Origin: Aliihoeflea aestuarii
GTDB lineage: Bacteria > Pseudomonadota > Alphaproteobacteria > Rhizobiales > Rhizobiaceae
Assembly: GCF_024105665.1 (NCBI RefSeq)
Contig: NZ_JAAAMK010000008.1
Location: 62,001-126,000, forward strand
Direction of reading: 5' to 3'
Length of the DNA stretch: 64,000 bases
The translations under genes were made by a program, and so were the position numbers. The notes under the pieces are model-generated. The model was not told where the DNA came from, searched no databases, and was given only the letters and a program-made list of their open reading frames with translations. Positions 1 to 8,219 of the stretch are shown here, piece by piece. How positions within the stretch are numbered: position 1 is the stretch's first letter; every line of letters starts with the position of its first letter.

Positions 1-735
1 CTCGGCTGCAAAGCCAGTGAACTGGGCGTCGAACAGATCATCGTCGGTGGCGAACCCGGCGGCGGCATTCCCGCCATCCGGGCCAAGATCGAAGCGGCCT
101 GGGGCGCGAAATGCTGTGAGATGCTGGGCGGCACCGATCTGGGTGTGACCTATTGGGCTGAATGCGATGCCCAGTCGGGGATGCATATGGTCAACATGGA
201 CTACATCATTACCGAATTGCTCGACCCCGAAAGCGGAGAAATCATCCCTTGGGAAAAGGGTGCCGAGGGCGAGATGATCTATACCGCGCTCGGCCGTCGG
301 GCGAGCCCGCTCGTGCGATTCCGGTCGGGCGATTACATCGAGGTTCTCGACACCGACTGCACCTGCGGGCGCACCGGGCCCAAGATCCGCTGCACCGGCC
401 GGACCGACGACATGCTGATCGTGCGCGGGGCCAATGTCTTTCCCTCGGCCATCAACAGCGTGATCACCGAGATGGTGCCGGAGACCAACGGCGTCATGCG
501 CATCGTGGCCGATTTCGAGGGTCACACCACGCAGGGCGCGCTGACGGTGATCGTCGAACGCGGTCCCGACCGCGACGCCGCGGATGACCAGGCGCTCAAG
601 AAGAAAATCGAGCAGCGCCTGCGCGATGCCCTTGTCTTCAAGGCCGACGTTCACCTTGTCGCGCCCGACACCTTTGAGAAACCCGGTGCCGCCAAGGTCG
701 CCTTCGTTCTGAGAGAATATCCGGACCTGCCATGA
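1..735 (+). CDS. PaaK-like phenylacetate-CoA ligase family protein, C-terminal part (operon A)
   Basis: The reading frame is open from base 1, so the 5' end lies outside the window. The visible 244 residues match the C-terminal half of the complete paralogue at 46798-48189. Visible features are the GGEPGGG adenylate-binding loop near the start, the family CxCGR segment (CTCGRTGPK) and the C-terminal GRTDDMLIVRG hinge with its AMP-ligase C-terminal domain. The family activates an aromatic or aliphatic acid to its CoA thioester with ATP; the substrate here is unknown. The stop overlaps the next start (ATGA), which indicates translational coupling to the carboxylase. Family is confident, substrate is not. 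Confidence 0.9.
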   Translation, partial: LGCKASELGVEQIIVGGEPGGGIPAIRAKIEAAWGAKCCEMLGGTDLGVTYWAECDAQSGMHMVNMDYIITELLDPESGEIIPWEKGAEGEMIYTALGRRASPLVRFRSGDYIEVLDTDCTCGRTGPKIRCTGRTDDMLIVRGANVFPSAINSVITEMVPETNGVMRIVADFEGHTTQGALTVIVERGPDRDAADDQALKKKIEQRLRDALVFKADVHLVAPDTFEKPGAAKVAFVLREYPDLP

Positions 736-2339
736 CAAGAATGAAATCCCTTCTCGACACCGGGTCCGACGACTTCCGCGCCAACGACGTGTCTTACCGC
801 GAAAAGGTCGATGAACTACATGCCCTCCGGCTCAAACAGCGCGTCGGCGGCCCCGAAAAGGCGCGCAAACGTCATGTGGACAAAGGCAAAATCCTGCCGC
901 GCGAAAGAATTGAAAGGCTGATCGACCCGGGTACACCATTCCTGGAACTCGGCGAGCTGGCCGGGTTGAACAAATATGAAGGCGTGCCACCGGGCGCGGG
1001 CATCATCACGGGCATCGGTGTGATCGAAGGCCGTCAGTGCATGATCATCGCCAATGATGCCACCGTAAAGGGCGGCACCTATTTCGGCATGACTTCCCGC
1101 AAGCATGTGCGCGCCCAGAAGATCGCATGGAAGAACCGTCTGCCCGTCATCACCCTCGTGGATTCCGGCGGTGCCTTCCTGCCGGATCAGGAAAACATCT
1201 TTCCTGACGAAGGCCAGTTCGGGTCCATCTTTCACCAACAGATCGGCATGTCGGGCGATGGTGTGCCGCAAATCGCCGTGGTCATGGGGCCCTGCACCGC
1301 GGGTGGCGCATATATTCCCGCGCTCTGTGACGAAGTGGTGATCGTGCGCGGTCAGGGCTTTATGTATCTGGGCGGACCGGAATTGACCTTTGCCGCAACC
1401 GGCGAAAAGGTCGAAGCCGAAGAACTGGGTGGCGGCAAGATGCATTCGTCGGTGTCGGGCGTGACCGACCATCTGGCCGAGGATGACGCCCACGCCCTGG
1501 CCATCACCCGCGAGATCGTCAGCCATCTGGGCGAAAAGCCCCGGCCCCGCAAGACGCCCGCCGCGCCGCGCCCGCCGGCCTATCCGGTCGAGGAAATCTA
1601 CGGCATTGTCAGCCGCGATCCCAGGGTGCCGACAGACAACCGCGAGATCGTCGCGCGGCTGGTGGACGGCAGCGATTTTCACGAATTCAAGCCGCTTTAT
1701 GGCGACACGATCATGACCGGCTGGGGGCGCATCCACGGCCACGAGGTCGGGATCATCGCCAATACAGGCGTGCTTTTCGTCGAAGCCGCGCTGAAGGCGA
1801 CGCATTTCATCAATCTCTGCGTCCAGCGTGATATTCCGCTGCTGTTCCTGGCCGATGTGAACGGCTTCATGGTGGGCCGCGAGGTCGAGCAGATGGGCAT
1901 TGCCAAGGCCGGTGCTAAAATGATCACGGCCATGTCTTCGGCCCGGGTGCCGAAATTCACAATCATCACCGGTGGCTCTTACGGCGCGGGATACCTGGCG
2001 ATGCTGGGCCGCCCGTTCCAGCCGGACGCAATGTTCGCCTGGCCGACGGGACGGTCGGCAATCATGGGGCCGGAACAGGCCGCCAGCGTGCTGGCTCAGG
2101 TCCGCGCGCAGATCAACGAACGCGAAGGCAAAAGCTGGACCCCCGAGGAGGAGGAAGCCTTCAAGGCACCGATCCGCAAGGAATACGAAGATTTTCAGGG
2201 GGCCTATAATTTTGCTTCCAACCTTTGGATCGACAGCGTGATCGAGCCCTGTGAGACCCGTGACGTCATGGCGCTGATGCTGGATGTAACATCGCGCAGA
2301 CCCAAGGTCGAAACCAACTTCGGCGTGTTCAGGATGTGA
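732..2339 (+). CDS. Acyl-CoA carboxylase, carboxyltransferase (beta) subunit (operon A)
   Basis: A 535-residue carboxyltransferase with the tandem crotonase-like fold of methylcrotonyl-, geranyl- and propionyl-CoA carboxylase beta subunits. The two oxyanion-hole glycine segments are visible: GPCTAGGAYIP near residue 186 and GGSYGAGYLAM near residue 414. It should transfer carboxyl from biotin on the downstream alpha subunit to an acyl-CoA. Its length and closeness to the MCC/GCC beta type, together with the HMG-CoA-lyase-like gene downstream, favour carboxylation of a 3-methyl-2-enoyl-CoA (inference). The ATG overlaps the ligase stop. By a hand count, roughly 240 of the first 270 residues match the operon B paralogue at 45194-46801. 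Confidence 0.93.
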   Translation: MTRMKSLLDTGSDDFRANDVSYREKVDELHALRLKQRVGGPEKARKRHVDKGKILPRERIERLIDPGTPFLELGELAGLNKYEGVPPGAGIITGIGVIEGRQCMIIANDATVKGGTYFGMTSRKHVRAQKIAWKNRLPVITLVDSGGAFLPDQENIFPDEGQFGSIFHQQIGMSGDGVPQIAVVMGPCTAGGAYIPALCDEVVIVRGQGFMYLGGPELTFAATGEKVEAEELGGGKMHSSVSGVTDHLAEDDAHALAITREIVSHLGEKPRPRKTPAAPRPPAYPVEEIYGIVSRDPRVPTDNREIVARLVDGSDFHEFKPLYGDTIMTGWGRIHGHEVGIIANTGVLFVEAALKATHFINLCVQRDIPLLFLADVNGFMVGREVEQMGIAKAGAKMITAMSSARVPKFTIITGGSYGAGYLAMLGRPFQPDAMFAWPTGRSAIMGPEQAASVLAQVRAQINEREGKSWTPEEEEAFKAPIRKEYEDFQGAYNFASNLWIDSVIEPCETRDVMALMLDVTSRRPKVETNFGVFRM

Positions 2340-2349
2340 GGAGCGAACC

Positions 2350-4356
2350 GTGAAAATCAAGACGCTTCTGATCGCCAACCGCGGCGAAATTGCCTGCCGG
2401 ATCGCGCGCACTGCGCGGGCAAGCGGTATCATTCCCGTCGGCGTGCATTCGCAGGCCGACGTCAATGCCCTGCATGTCCGCGAGATTGGCAAATCTGTCT
2501 GTATCGGCGCCGGACCTGCATCCCAGAGCTATCTGAAAATCGACGCGGTGATTGCCGCTGCGCAATCAGTGGGCGCGGATGCGATCCATCCCGGTTATGG
2601 CTTTCTGGCCGAAAACCCCGATTTTGCTCGTTCGGTCGAAGCCGCCGGCATGATCTTCATGGGGCCGACGCCGGAAACGCTTGAACGTTTCGGCGACAAG
2701 GCCAGCGCCAAAGAGGCCGCCGTGGCGGCCAGCGTCCCGGTGATTTCGGGCGCCGAAGGTGCGCGGTCCGATCCCGAGCAGATTGCCGAGGAGGTGCGCC
2801 AAATGGGCCTGCCGGTGCTGCTCAAGGCGGTCGGCGGCGGTGGTGGGCGCGGACAACGGCTCGTCACTGACGAGACCACGCTGGTCGAGGACATCGAAGG
2901 CGCGCTGCGCGAAGCAAAATCCACCTTCGGCTCCGAAGGGCTGCTGTTGGAGCGTTTCCTGCCCGAGGCGCGCCATGTTGAAGTGCAGATCGCAGGTGAC
3001 GGCAAGGGCCATGTGGTGCATCTGTTCGAACGCGATTGCACGCTTCAGCGCCGCCACCAGAAGGTCATCGAGGAAGCCCCGGCCTGGGGTCTGCCCCGAA
3101 CGCTTCTGGACGACATCGCACGCGACGCGGTGCGCTTGGGCGAAACGCTGGACTATCGCGGGCTGGGCACGGTCGAATTTCTGGTCGCGGGTGGCGAGTA
3201 TTTCTTCCTTGAGGTGAACCCGCGCATTCAGGTGGAACATCCCGTCACCGAAGCGATCACCGGGCTGGACCTTGTCGCGCTTCACCTGCGGATTGCCGAA
3301 GGCGCGGGCCTTGGACTGGTGCAGGACGATCTGACGATCAACGGCCACGCGGTCGAGGCGCGGCTTTACGCCGAAGATCCGGCGATGCAATTCGCCCCGT
3401 CGACGGGCACGCTCTCCACGCTCAGCCTGCCATCGGGCCTGCGCATCGACAGCGGCGTCGAAGAAGGCGATGCCGTCACGCCCTACTACGACCCGATGAT
3501 CGCCAAGCTGATCGTGCACGCGCCCGACCGGGAAACCGCATTGGCACGTCTAGCCACGGCGCTTGATCATGTCGCGGTCGAAGGTGTCGAAACCAATCGC
3601 GCCTTTCTGACGGCGCTGGCGCGAAACCATGAATTCGAACGGATGCAGGTGCATACCCGCTGGATCGACGGCAGGCTGGATGAGCTGACACAGGCACCCG
3701 GCCTGACCCGCCCAGATCTGTGGAAGGCGACCGCTGCCATTCTCTTCGTGACCCAGTCGCGCAGCGACACAGACGCCAATCCCTGGACCAACCGTGATGC
3801 CTTTACCGGCTGGCGGCTTGGACTGGGCGGCGATGCGATTGAAGCGGGGCAGCGCGTGACGCTTACCGATTCTGACGAGGTATCCGAAGAACTGCGCGTC
3901 AGTCCTGTCAAACCGGGTGCCAAGTACACCATCCGTTCGGAGAAAGGCGAGGCGCTGATACTGTCGGCACGTGAACTGACCCCGGGCCGTTGGCGTGTCG
4001 GCGAAGGCGACACCGTCCATCTGATCGACGCGCGCCTGCACGCGGGCGTGATCGAACTGGATACGCCCGAAGGCCGCCTGGTCTTTCGGCCCGCCGCGCC
4101 CCTTGCCTTTGCCGGCGGCGATGCCGCGGCGGATCGCGCCGTGACCTCTCCGCTGACCGGCATGATTGTCGAAATCAAGGTCTCCGACGGTCAGAGCGTG
4201 GCCGAAGGCGACGTGGTCGCGGTCATGGAATCCATGAAACTCGAAATCTCGATCCGGGCGGCCGCGGCCGGGATCGCCAGCAATATATCCGTCTCGAATG
4301 GGGACATGGTCGATCGCGGCCAGGTCATCGCCGAGATCCTGCCATCCGAGGAGTGA
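2350..4356 (+). CDS. Acyl-CoA carboxylase, biotin carboxylase/BCCP (alpha) subunit (operon A)
   Basis: A 668-residue alpha subunit. The biotin carboxylase domain fills about residues 1-450, with an ATP-grasp glycine loop (GGGGGRGQRL) near residue 162. A linker follows, then a C-terminal biotinyl domain with the attachment motif VMESMKLE (biotinylated Lys about residue 630). The start is GTG, ten bases after the carboxyltransferase stop and preceded by GAGGAGCG; the same GTG start and spacing occur in operon B. It carboxylates its own biotin with ATP and bicarbonate. Domain order and length match MccA/AtuF/LiuD-type subunits; the acyl-CoA is unknown. Confidence 0.93.
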   Translation: MKIKTLLIANRGEIACRIARTARASGIIPVGVHSQADVNALHVREIGKSVCIGAGPASQSYLKIDAVIAAAQSVGADAIHPGYGFLAENPDFARSVEAAGMIFMGPTPETLERFGDKASAKEAAVAASVPVISGAEGARSDPEQIAEEVRQMGLPVLLKAVGGGGGRGQRLVTDETTLVEDIEGALREAKSTFGSEGLLLERFLPEARHVEVQIAGDGKGHVVHLFERDCTLQRRHQKVIEEAPAWGLPRTLLDDIARDAVRLGETLDYRGLGTVEFLVAGGEYFFLEVNPRIQVEHPVTEAITGLDLVALHLRIAEGAGLGLVQDDLTINGHAVEARLYAEDPAMQFAPSTGTLSTLSLPSGLRIDSGVEEGDAVTPYYDPMIAKLIVHAPDRETALARLATALDHVAVEGVETNRAFLTALARNHEFERMQVHTRWIDGRLDELTQAPGLTRPDLWKATAAILFVTQSRSDTDANPWTNRDAFTGWRLGLGGDAIEAGQRVTLTDSDEVSEELRVSPVKPGAKYTIRSEKGEALILSARELTPGRWRVGEGDTVHLIDARLHAGVIELDTPEGRLVFRPAAPLAFAGGDAAADRAVTSPLTGMIVEIKVSDGQSVAEGDVVAVMESMKLEISIRAAAAGIASNISVSNGDMVDRGQVIAEILPSEE

Positions 4357-4360
4357 TGAA

Positions 4361-5320
4361 ATGAGCGACTTTCCCAAATTCGTAGAATTTCGTGAAGAAG
4401 GCCCGCGTGAGGGTTTTCAGATCGAAAAGAAGATTTACCCGATCGAAGAGCGGATCGAACTGATCGACATGCTCAGCGAAACCGGCTTGAAACGCATTCA
4501 GGTCGGCAGCTTTGTCAGCCCGAAATACGTTCCTCAGATGGCGGACACCGGCGAGTTGTTCCAGCGTATCAAGCGCAAACCGGGCGTGAACTACACATCG
4601 CTGTGGCTGAACGACAAAGGGTTTCGCAAGGCCCTGACCGCGCATGAGGTCGATATCGACCCGCGTCTGCTGTTCTATCCTTCCGAAGCATTCGCCCAAT
4701 CGAACAACAATTGTTCCTCGGCCGAGATGCGGGAAAAACAACGTGACTGGGTCCGTCTTTACAAGGAAGAGGGATATACCGTCGACGCGGCCTATGTGAT
4801 GACCGCTTTCGGCTGCAACCTCGAGGGCCCCATCCCCCAAGAACGCATCTTGGACGATTTCCGCTTTATCCTTCAGCTATGCGAAGAAGAGAACATCCCC
4901 GTGCCGATCCTCGTGGTCGCCGACACCATGGGTTGGGGAAACCCCGAGGCGGTCAAACGGATGATCGGCGCCCTGCGCGAATTGGCGCCCGAGGCGCGCA
5001 TCGGTATGCACATCCATGACACACGTGGGCTGGGGATCGCCAACGTTTATGCGGCCCTGTCGATGGGCGTGGACATGTTCGAAAGCTCCGTCGCCGGTCT
5101 TGGCGGCTGTCCTTTCGCGGGCCACGGCCACGCGCGCGCCGCAGGAAATGTCTGCACCGAGGATGCAGTGTTCCTGTGTCACGAGCTCGGCATCGAAACC
5201 GGCATTGATCTGGACAAGCTGATCGCAGCGGCGGTCAAAGCAGAAGAGATCATCGGTGTGCCGCTCATGGGCCGGGTCATGCACACCGGCGGGTTGGACA
5301 AATACCGCAAGTCACGCTGA
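4361..5320 (+). CDS. HMG-CoA-lyase-like (DRE-TIM metallolyase) protein with altered catalytic acids (operon A)
   Basis: A 319-residue TIM-barrel protein. I chose the ATG four bases after the carboxylase stop, preceded by GAGGAG, rather than a longer frame overlapping the biotinyl domain. HMG-CoA lyase landmarks are present: GPREGFQ (residues 14-20), SFVSPKYVPQM, the metal-binding HIHDTRG and the Cys loop SSVAGLGGCPF. Against human HMG-CoA lyase, Arg41 is kept (R16) but Asp42 is Glu (E17) and Glu72 is Gln (Q47); the Cys of the GGCP loop and the His-x-His pair are retained. It probably cleaves, or forms, a C-C bond in a branched hydroxyacyl-CoA. The substitutions argue against simple HMG-CoA cleavage. 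Confidence 0.85.
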   Translation: MSDFPKFVEFREEGPREGFQIEKKIYPIEERIELIDMLSETGLKRIQVGSFVSPKYVPQMADTGELFQRIKRKPGVNYTSLWLNDKGFRKALTAHEVDIDPRLLFYPSEAFAQSNNNCSSAEMREKQRDWVRLYKEEGYTVDAAYVMTAFGCNLEGPIPQERILDDFRFILQLCEEENIPVPILVVADTMGWGNPEAVKRMIGALRELAPEARIGMHIHDTRGLGIANVYAALSMGVDMFESSVAGLGGCPFAGHGHARAAGNVCTEDAVFLCHELGIETGIDLDKLIAAAVKAEEIIGVPLMGRVMHTGGLDKYRKSR

Positions 5321-5332
5321 GGGAGCAAGAAG

Positions 5333-6247
5333 ATGACAAAAGCACTTGACGGAAAGGTCGTTCTGGTCACCGGGGCCGGCGGTGGGATCGGGCGTGATAT
5401 CGCCTTGATGGCAGCTACCGAAGGCGCCGCCGTGGTGGTCAATGATCTGGGCGCATCCCTGAAAGGCACCGGTCAGACAGAAACTGCGGCGCAGAAAGTC
5501 GTCGAAGAGATCAGGGCCGCTGGGGGCGATGCCATTGCCGATGGCGGCTCTGTCACCGATCCCGATGCCGCGCGCGCGATGATCGAAGCCGGGGTCAAGG
5601 AATTCGGTCGCATCGACGCGGTGGTAAACAACGCCGGCATTCTGCGCGACGGTTACTTCCACAAGATGACCTATGAGGATTTCGACGCGGTGGTGAAGGT
5701 CCATCTTTATGGTGCCTTCAATACCAGCCGCGCGGCCGCCGACTATTTCCGCGAACAGGAAAGCGGCGCGCTCGTGCACATGACCTCGACCTCGGGGCTG
5801 ATCGGCAATCTGGCGCAGGCGAATTATTCGGCGGCAAAGCTGGGCATCGCGGCCTTCTCGAAATCGGTAGCGCTCGACCTGAAACGCTGGAACGTGCGGT
5901 CAAACTGCATCGCGCCCTTCGCCTGGAGCCGGATGATATCGTCGATCAAGACCGACACGGAGGAACAGAAGGCGCGGGTCGAGAAGGTCAAGAAGATGAC
6001 CCCCGCCAAGGTCGCGCCGATGGCCTGTTACCTGATGAGCGACCGCGCGGCGGATGTGTCGGGGCAAATCTTTGCAGTGCGGATGAACGAGATATTCCTG
6101 TTCAACCAGCCCCGCCCGCTCCGGTCCGTCCACTCCGGTGACGGCTGGACCGCCGATGAAATCGCCGAGCGCGCCATTCCCGCGCTCAAATCGCAATTCA
6201 CACCGCTCGAAGTTTCGGCGGATGTCTTTTCGTGGGATCCGGTCTAA
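5333..6247 (+). CDS. SDR family 3-hydroxyacyl-CoA dehydrogenase, MFE-2/HSD17B4-like (operon A)
   Basis: A 304-residue short-chain dehydrogenase. It has TGAGGGIG (residues 13-20) for NAD(P), NNAG (99-102) and catalytic Tyr165-x3-Lys169. The long C-terminal extension and the GASLKGTG region resemble the dehydrogenase domain of peroxisomal multifunctional enzyme 2, which oxidises (R)-3-hydroxyacyl-CoA. That fits a partner of the FAS1/MaoC-type hydratase at the end of the operon, whose family usually makes (R)-hydroxyacyl-CoA (inference). GGGAGC precedes the ATG. The TAA overlaps the next ATG (TAATG). Confidence 0.88.
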   Translation: MTKALDGKVVLVTGAGGGIGRDIALMAATEGAAVVVNDLGASLKGTGQTETAAQKVVEEIRAAGGDAIADGGSVTDPDAARAMIEAGVKEFGRIDAVVNNAGILRDGYFHKMTYEDFDAVVKVHLYGAFNTSRAAADYFREQESGALVHMTSTSGLIGNLAQANYSAAKLGIAAFSKSVALDLKRWNVRSNCIAPFAWSRMISSIKTDTEEQKARVEKVKKMTPAKVAPMACYLMSDRAADVSGQIFAVRMNEIFLFNQPRPLRSVHSGDGWTADEIAERAIPALKSQFTPLEVSADVFSWDPV

Positions 6248-7041
6248 TGGGAAAACGCAAAGAAAAAATCAGCTCCGACATTGCCTGGAGCACCCCCGAC
6301 AAGATCTGCGTGCGCGGGCTCGACTTGCCGAACGAAATCCTCGGCCACATGAACCTGGGCGATCTGGCCTTTCTGCAATTGACGGGCCGCAAGGCCACGC
6401 TCGAGGAAAGCCGCGTCTTCAACGCCATCATCATCACCCTTGTCGAACATGGCATCACGCCATCGGCCCTGGCGGCGCGGATGACCTATATGGGGGCGCC
6501 GGAATCGCTTCAGGCGGCTGTGGCGGCTGGCTTGTGTGGGCTGGGCACCGTCTTTGTCGGTTCTATGGAAGGTGCCTCGAAAATGCTTTACGAGGCACTG
6601 CCACAGGACAAGTTGGGCACCGGTGTCGATCTGGATGCGCTGGCCGTCGAGACGGTGGAAAAATTCCGCGCCCGCAAGATGATCGTGCCGGGGCTCGGAC
6701 ATCCGGTGCACAAGCCGGTCGATCCGCGCACACCTCGCCTGTTCCAGATCGCTGCCGAGAACGGCAAGTCCGGTGAATACATCGAGTTGATCCAGAAAAT
6801 TCAGGCCGTTGCCGAAGAAAAATCGGGTAAGATGCTGCCGATTAACGCCACCGGGGCGATCGGAGCAATCTGCTGTGAATTTGGCTTCCCCTGGAAGATC
6901 GTGCGGGGCTTTGGCGTCATGGCACGCGCCATCGGTCTGGTCGGTCATATCCTCGAAGAGAGCGAAAACCCGATTTCCTATGAGCTTTGGCAGCGTGCCG
7001 AGCAGGAAATTCTTGAAACGTCGGGTTCAGGAGCGAAGTAA
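6247..7041 (+). CDS. Citryl-CoA-lyase-like protein, citrate synthase fold, catalytic Asp replaced (operon A)
   Basis: A 264-residue protein of the citrate synthase superfamily, like the C-terminal citryl-CoA lyase domain of ATP-citrate lyase. The start is the ATG overlapping the SDR stop. The two family histidines are present in EHG (His68) and GLGHPVHK (His152). The loop that carries the third catalytic residue, NVDG in ACLY, reads NATG here (Thr202 for Asp), and the operon B paralogue is identical at this site. The family makes or breaks C-C bonds next to a CoA thioester. The missing Asp suggests altered chemistry or a non-catalytic role. Fold is confident, reaction is not. Confidence 0.82.
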   Translation: MGKRKEKISSDIAWSTPDKICVRGLDLPNEILGHMNLGDLAFLQLTGRKATLEESRVFNAIIITLVEHGITPSALAARMTYMGAPESLQAAVAAGLCGLGTVFVGSMEGASKMLYEALPQDKLGTGVDLDALAVETVEKFRARKMIVPGLGHPVHKPVDPRTPRLFQIAAENGKSGEYIELIQKIQAVAEEKSGKMLPINATGAIGAICCEFGFPWKIVRGFGVMARAIGLVGHILEESENPISYELWQRAEQEILETSGSGAK

Positions 7042-7044
7042 CCG

Positions 7045-8208
7045 ATGCAGACGTCAGCCCCAGACACTCACACCGATCTGCGCGACGCCTTGCGCGCACT
7101 TTGCGCGCAGTTTCCGCCAGAATATCATCGCAAGTTCGGCGAGGATGAAACCTACCCCGAGGAATTCGTCGATGCGCTGACCCGCGAGGGCTGGCTCGCC
7201 GCGATGATCCCAGAAGAATACGGCGGCTCGGGTCTGGGCCTGACGGAAGCCTCGATCATCATGGAGGAGGTGAACCGCTGCGGCGGCAACGCGGGCCATT
7301 GCCACGGGCAGATGTACAATATGGGCACGCTGCTGCGGCATGGTTCGGAGGAGCAGAAACAGAAATATCTGCCCGGCATCGCCAGCGGCGAATTGCGCCT
7401 GCAATCCATGGCCGTGACCGAACCGACCACCGGCACCGACACCACCAAACTGAAGACCACGGCGGTGAAAAAGGGCGACCGGTATGAGATCAATGGCCAG
7501 AAGGTCTGGATCAGCCGTATCCAGCATTCCGACCTGATGATCCTGCTGGCACGCACCACGCCGCTGGCCGAGGTCAAGAAGAAATCGCAGGGCCTGTCGA
7601 TCTTCATGGTCGATCTGAAAGAGGCGATCGGCAACGGCATGGAGGTCCGCCCCATCGCCAATATGCCCGGCCACGAAACCAATGAAGTGTTTTTCGACAA
7701 CCTGGAAATCCCCGCCGAGAACCTGATCGGGACCGAGGGGCGCGGATTTTACCATATTCTTGACGGGCTGAACGCCGAACGTACCCTGATTGCGGCGGAA
7801 TGTATCGGTGATGGATACTGGTTCGTCGACAAGGCCCGCACCTATGCCGGCGACCGCATGGTCTTTGACCGCCCCATCGGCCAGAACCAGGGCGTGCAAT
7901 TCCCTATCGCCAGGTCCTATGTGAACATCGAGGCCGCCAATCTGATGCGCTTTGAAGCCTGCAGGCGGTTCGATGCTGGGCTGGATTGCGGAGCACAGGC
8001 GAATATGGCCAAGCTGCTGGCTTCGGAGGCCAGCTGGGAAGCGGCCAATGCCTGCATCCAGACCCATGGCGGCTTCGGTTTCGCACGGGAATACGATGTC
8101 GAGCGCAAGTTCCGCGAGGCGCGCCTCTATCAGGTCGCCCCGATCTCGACCAACCTGATCCTGTCATATGTCGGAGAACATATCCTCGGCATGCCAAGAT
8201 CGTTCTGA
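7045..8208 (+). CDS. Acyl-CoA dehydrogenase (operon A)
   Basis: A 387-residue flavin acyl-CoA dehydrogenase with N-terminal helical, middle beta (TEPTTGTDT) and C-terminal helical domains. The C-terminal position that holds the MCAD catalytic Glu376 (YEGT) reads QVAPIST, with no Glu. An acid is available in LNAERTLIA (Glu245), where isovaleryl-CoA dehydrogenase has its catalytic Glu254. This hints at a branched or bulky acyl-CoA substrate (inference). GGAG lies upstream of the ATG. It would make the enoyl-CoA used by the carboxylase. The operon B paralogue is at 39317-40480. Confidence 0.9.
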   Translation: MQTSAPDTHTDLRDALRALCAQFPPEYHRKFGEDETYPEEFVDALTREGWLAAMIPEEYGGSGLGLTEASIIMEEVNRCGGNAGHCHGQMYNMGTLLRHGSEEQKQKYLPGIASGELRLQSMAVTEPTTGTDTTKLKTTAVKKGDRYEINGQKVWISRIQHSDLMILLARTTPLAEVKKKSQGLSIFMVDLKEAIGNGMEVRPIANMPGHETNEVFFDNLEIPAENLIGTEGRGFYHILDGLNAERTLIAAECIGDGYWFVDKARTYAGDRMVFDRPIGQNQGVQFPIARSYVNIEAANLMRFEACRRFDAGLDCGAQANMAKLLASEASWEAANACIQTHGGFGFAREYDVERKFREARLYQVAPISTNLILSYVGEHILGMPRSF

Positions 8209-8219
8209 AGGCCAGGATT

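Noticed and set aside
816-2492. Long minus-strand open frame (558 codons) opposite the carboxyltransferase gene
   Set aside because: It is a shadow frame caused by high GC codon bias; it has no recognisable domain and lies fully opposite a confident gene.
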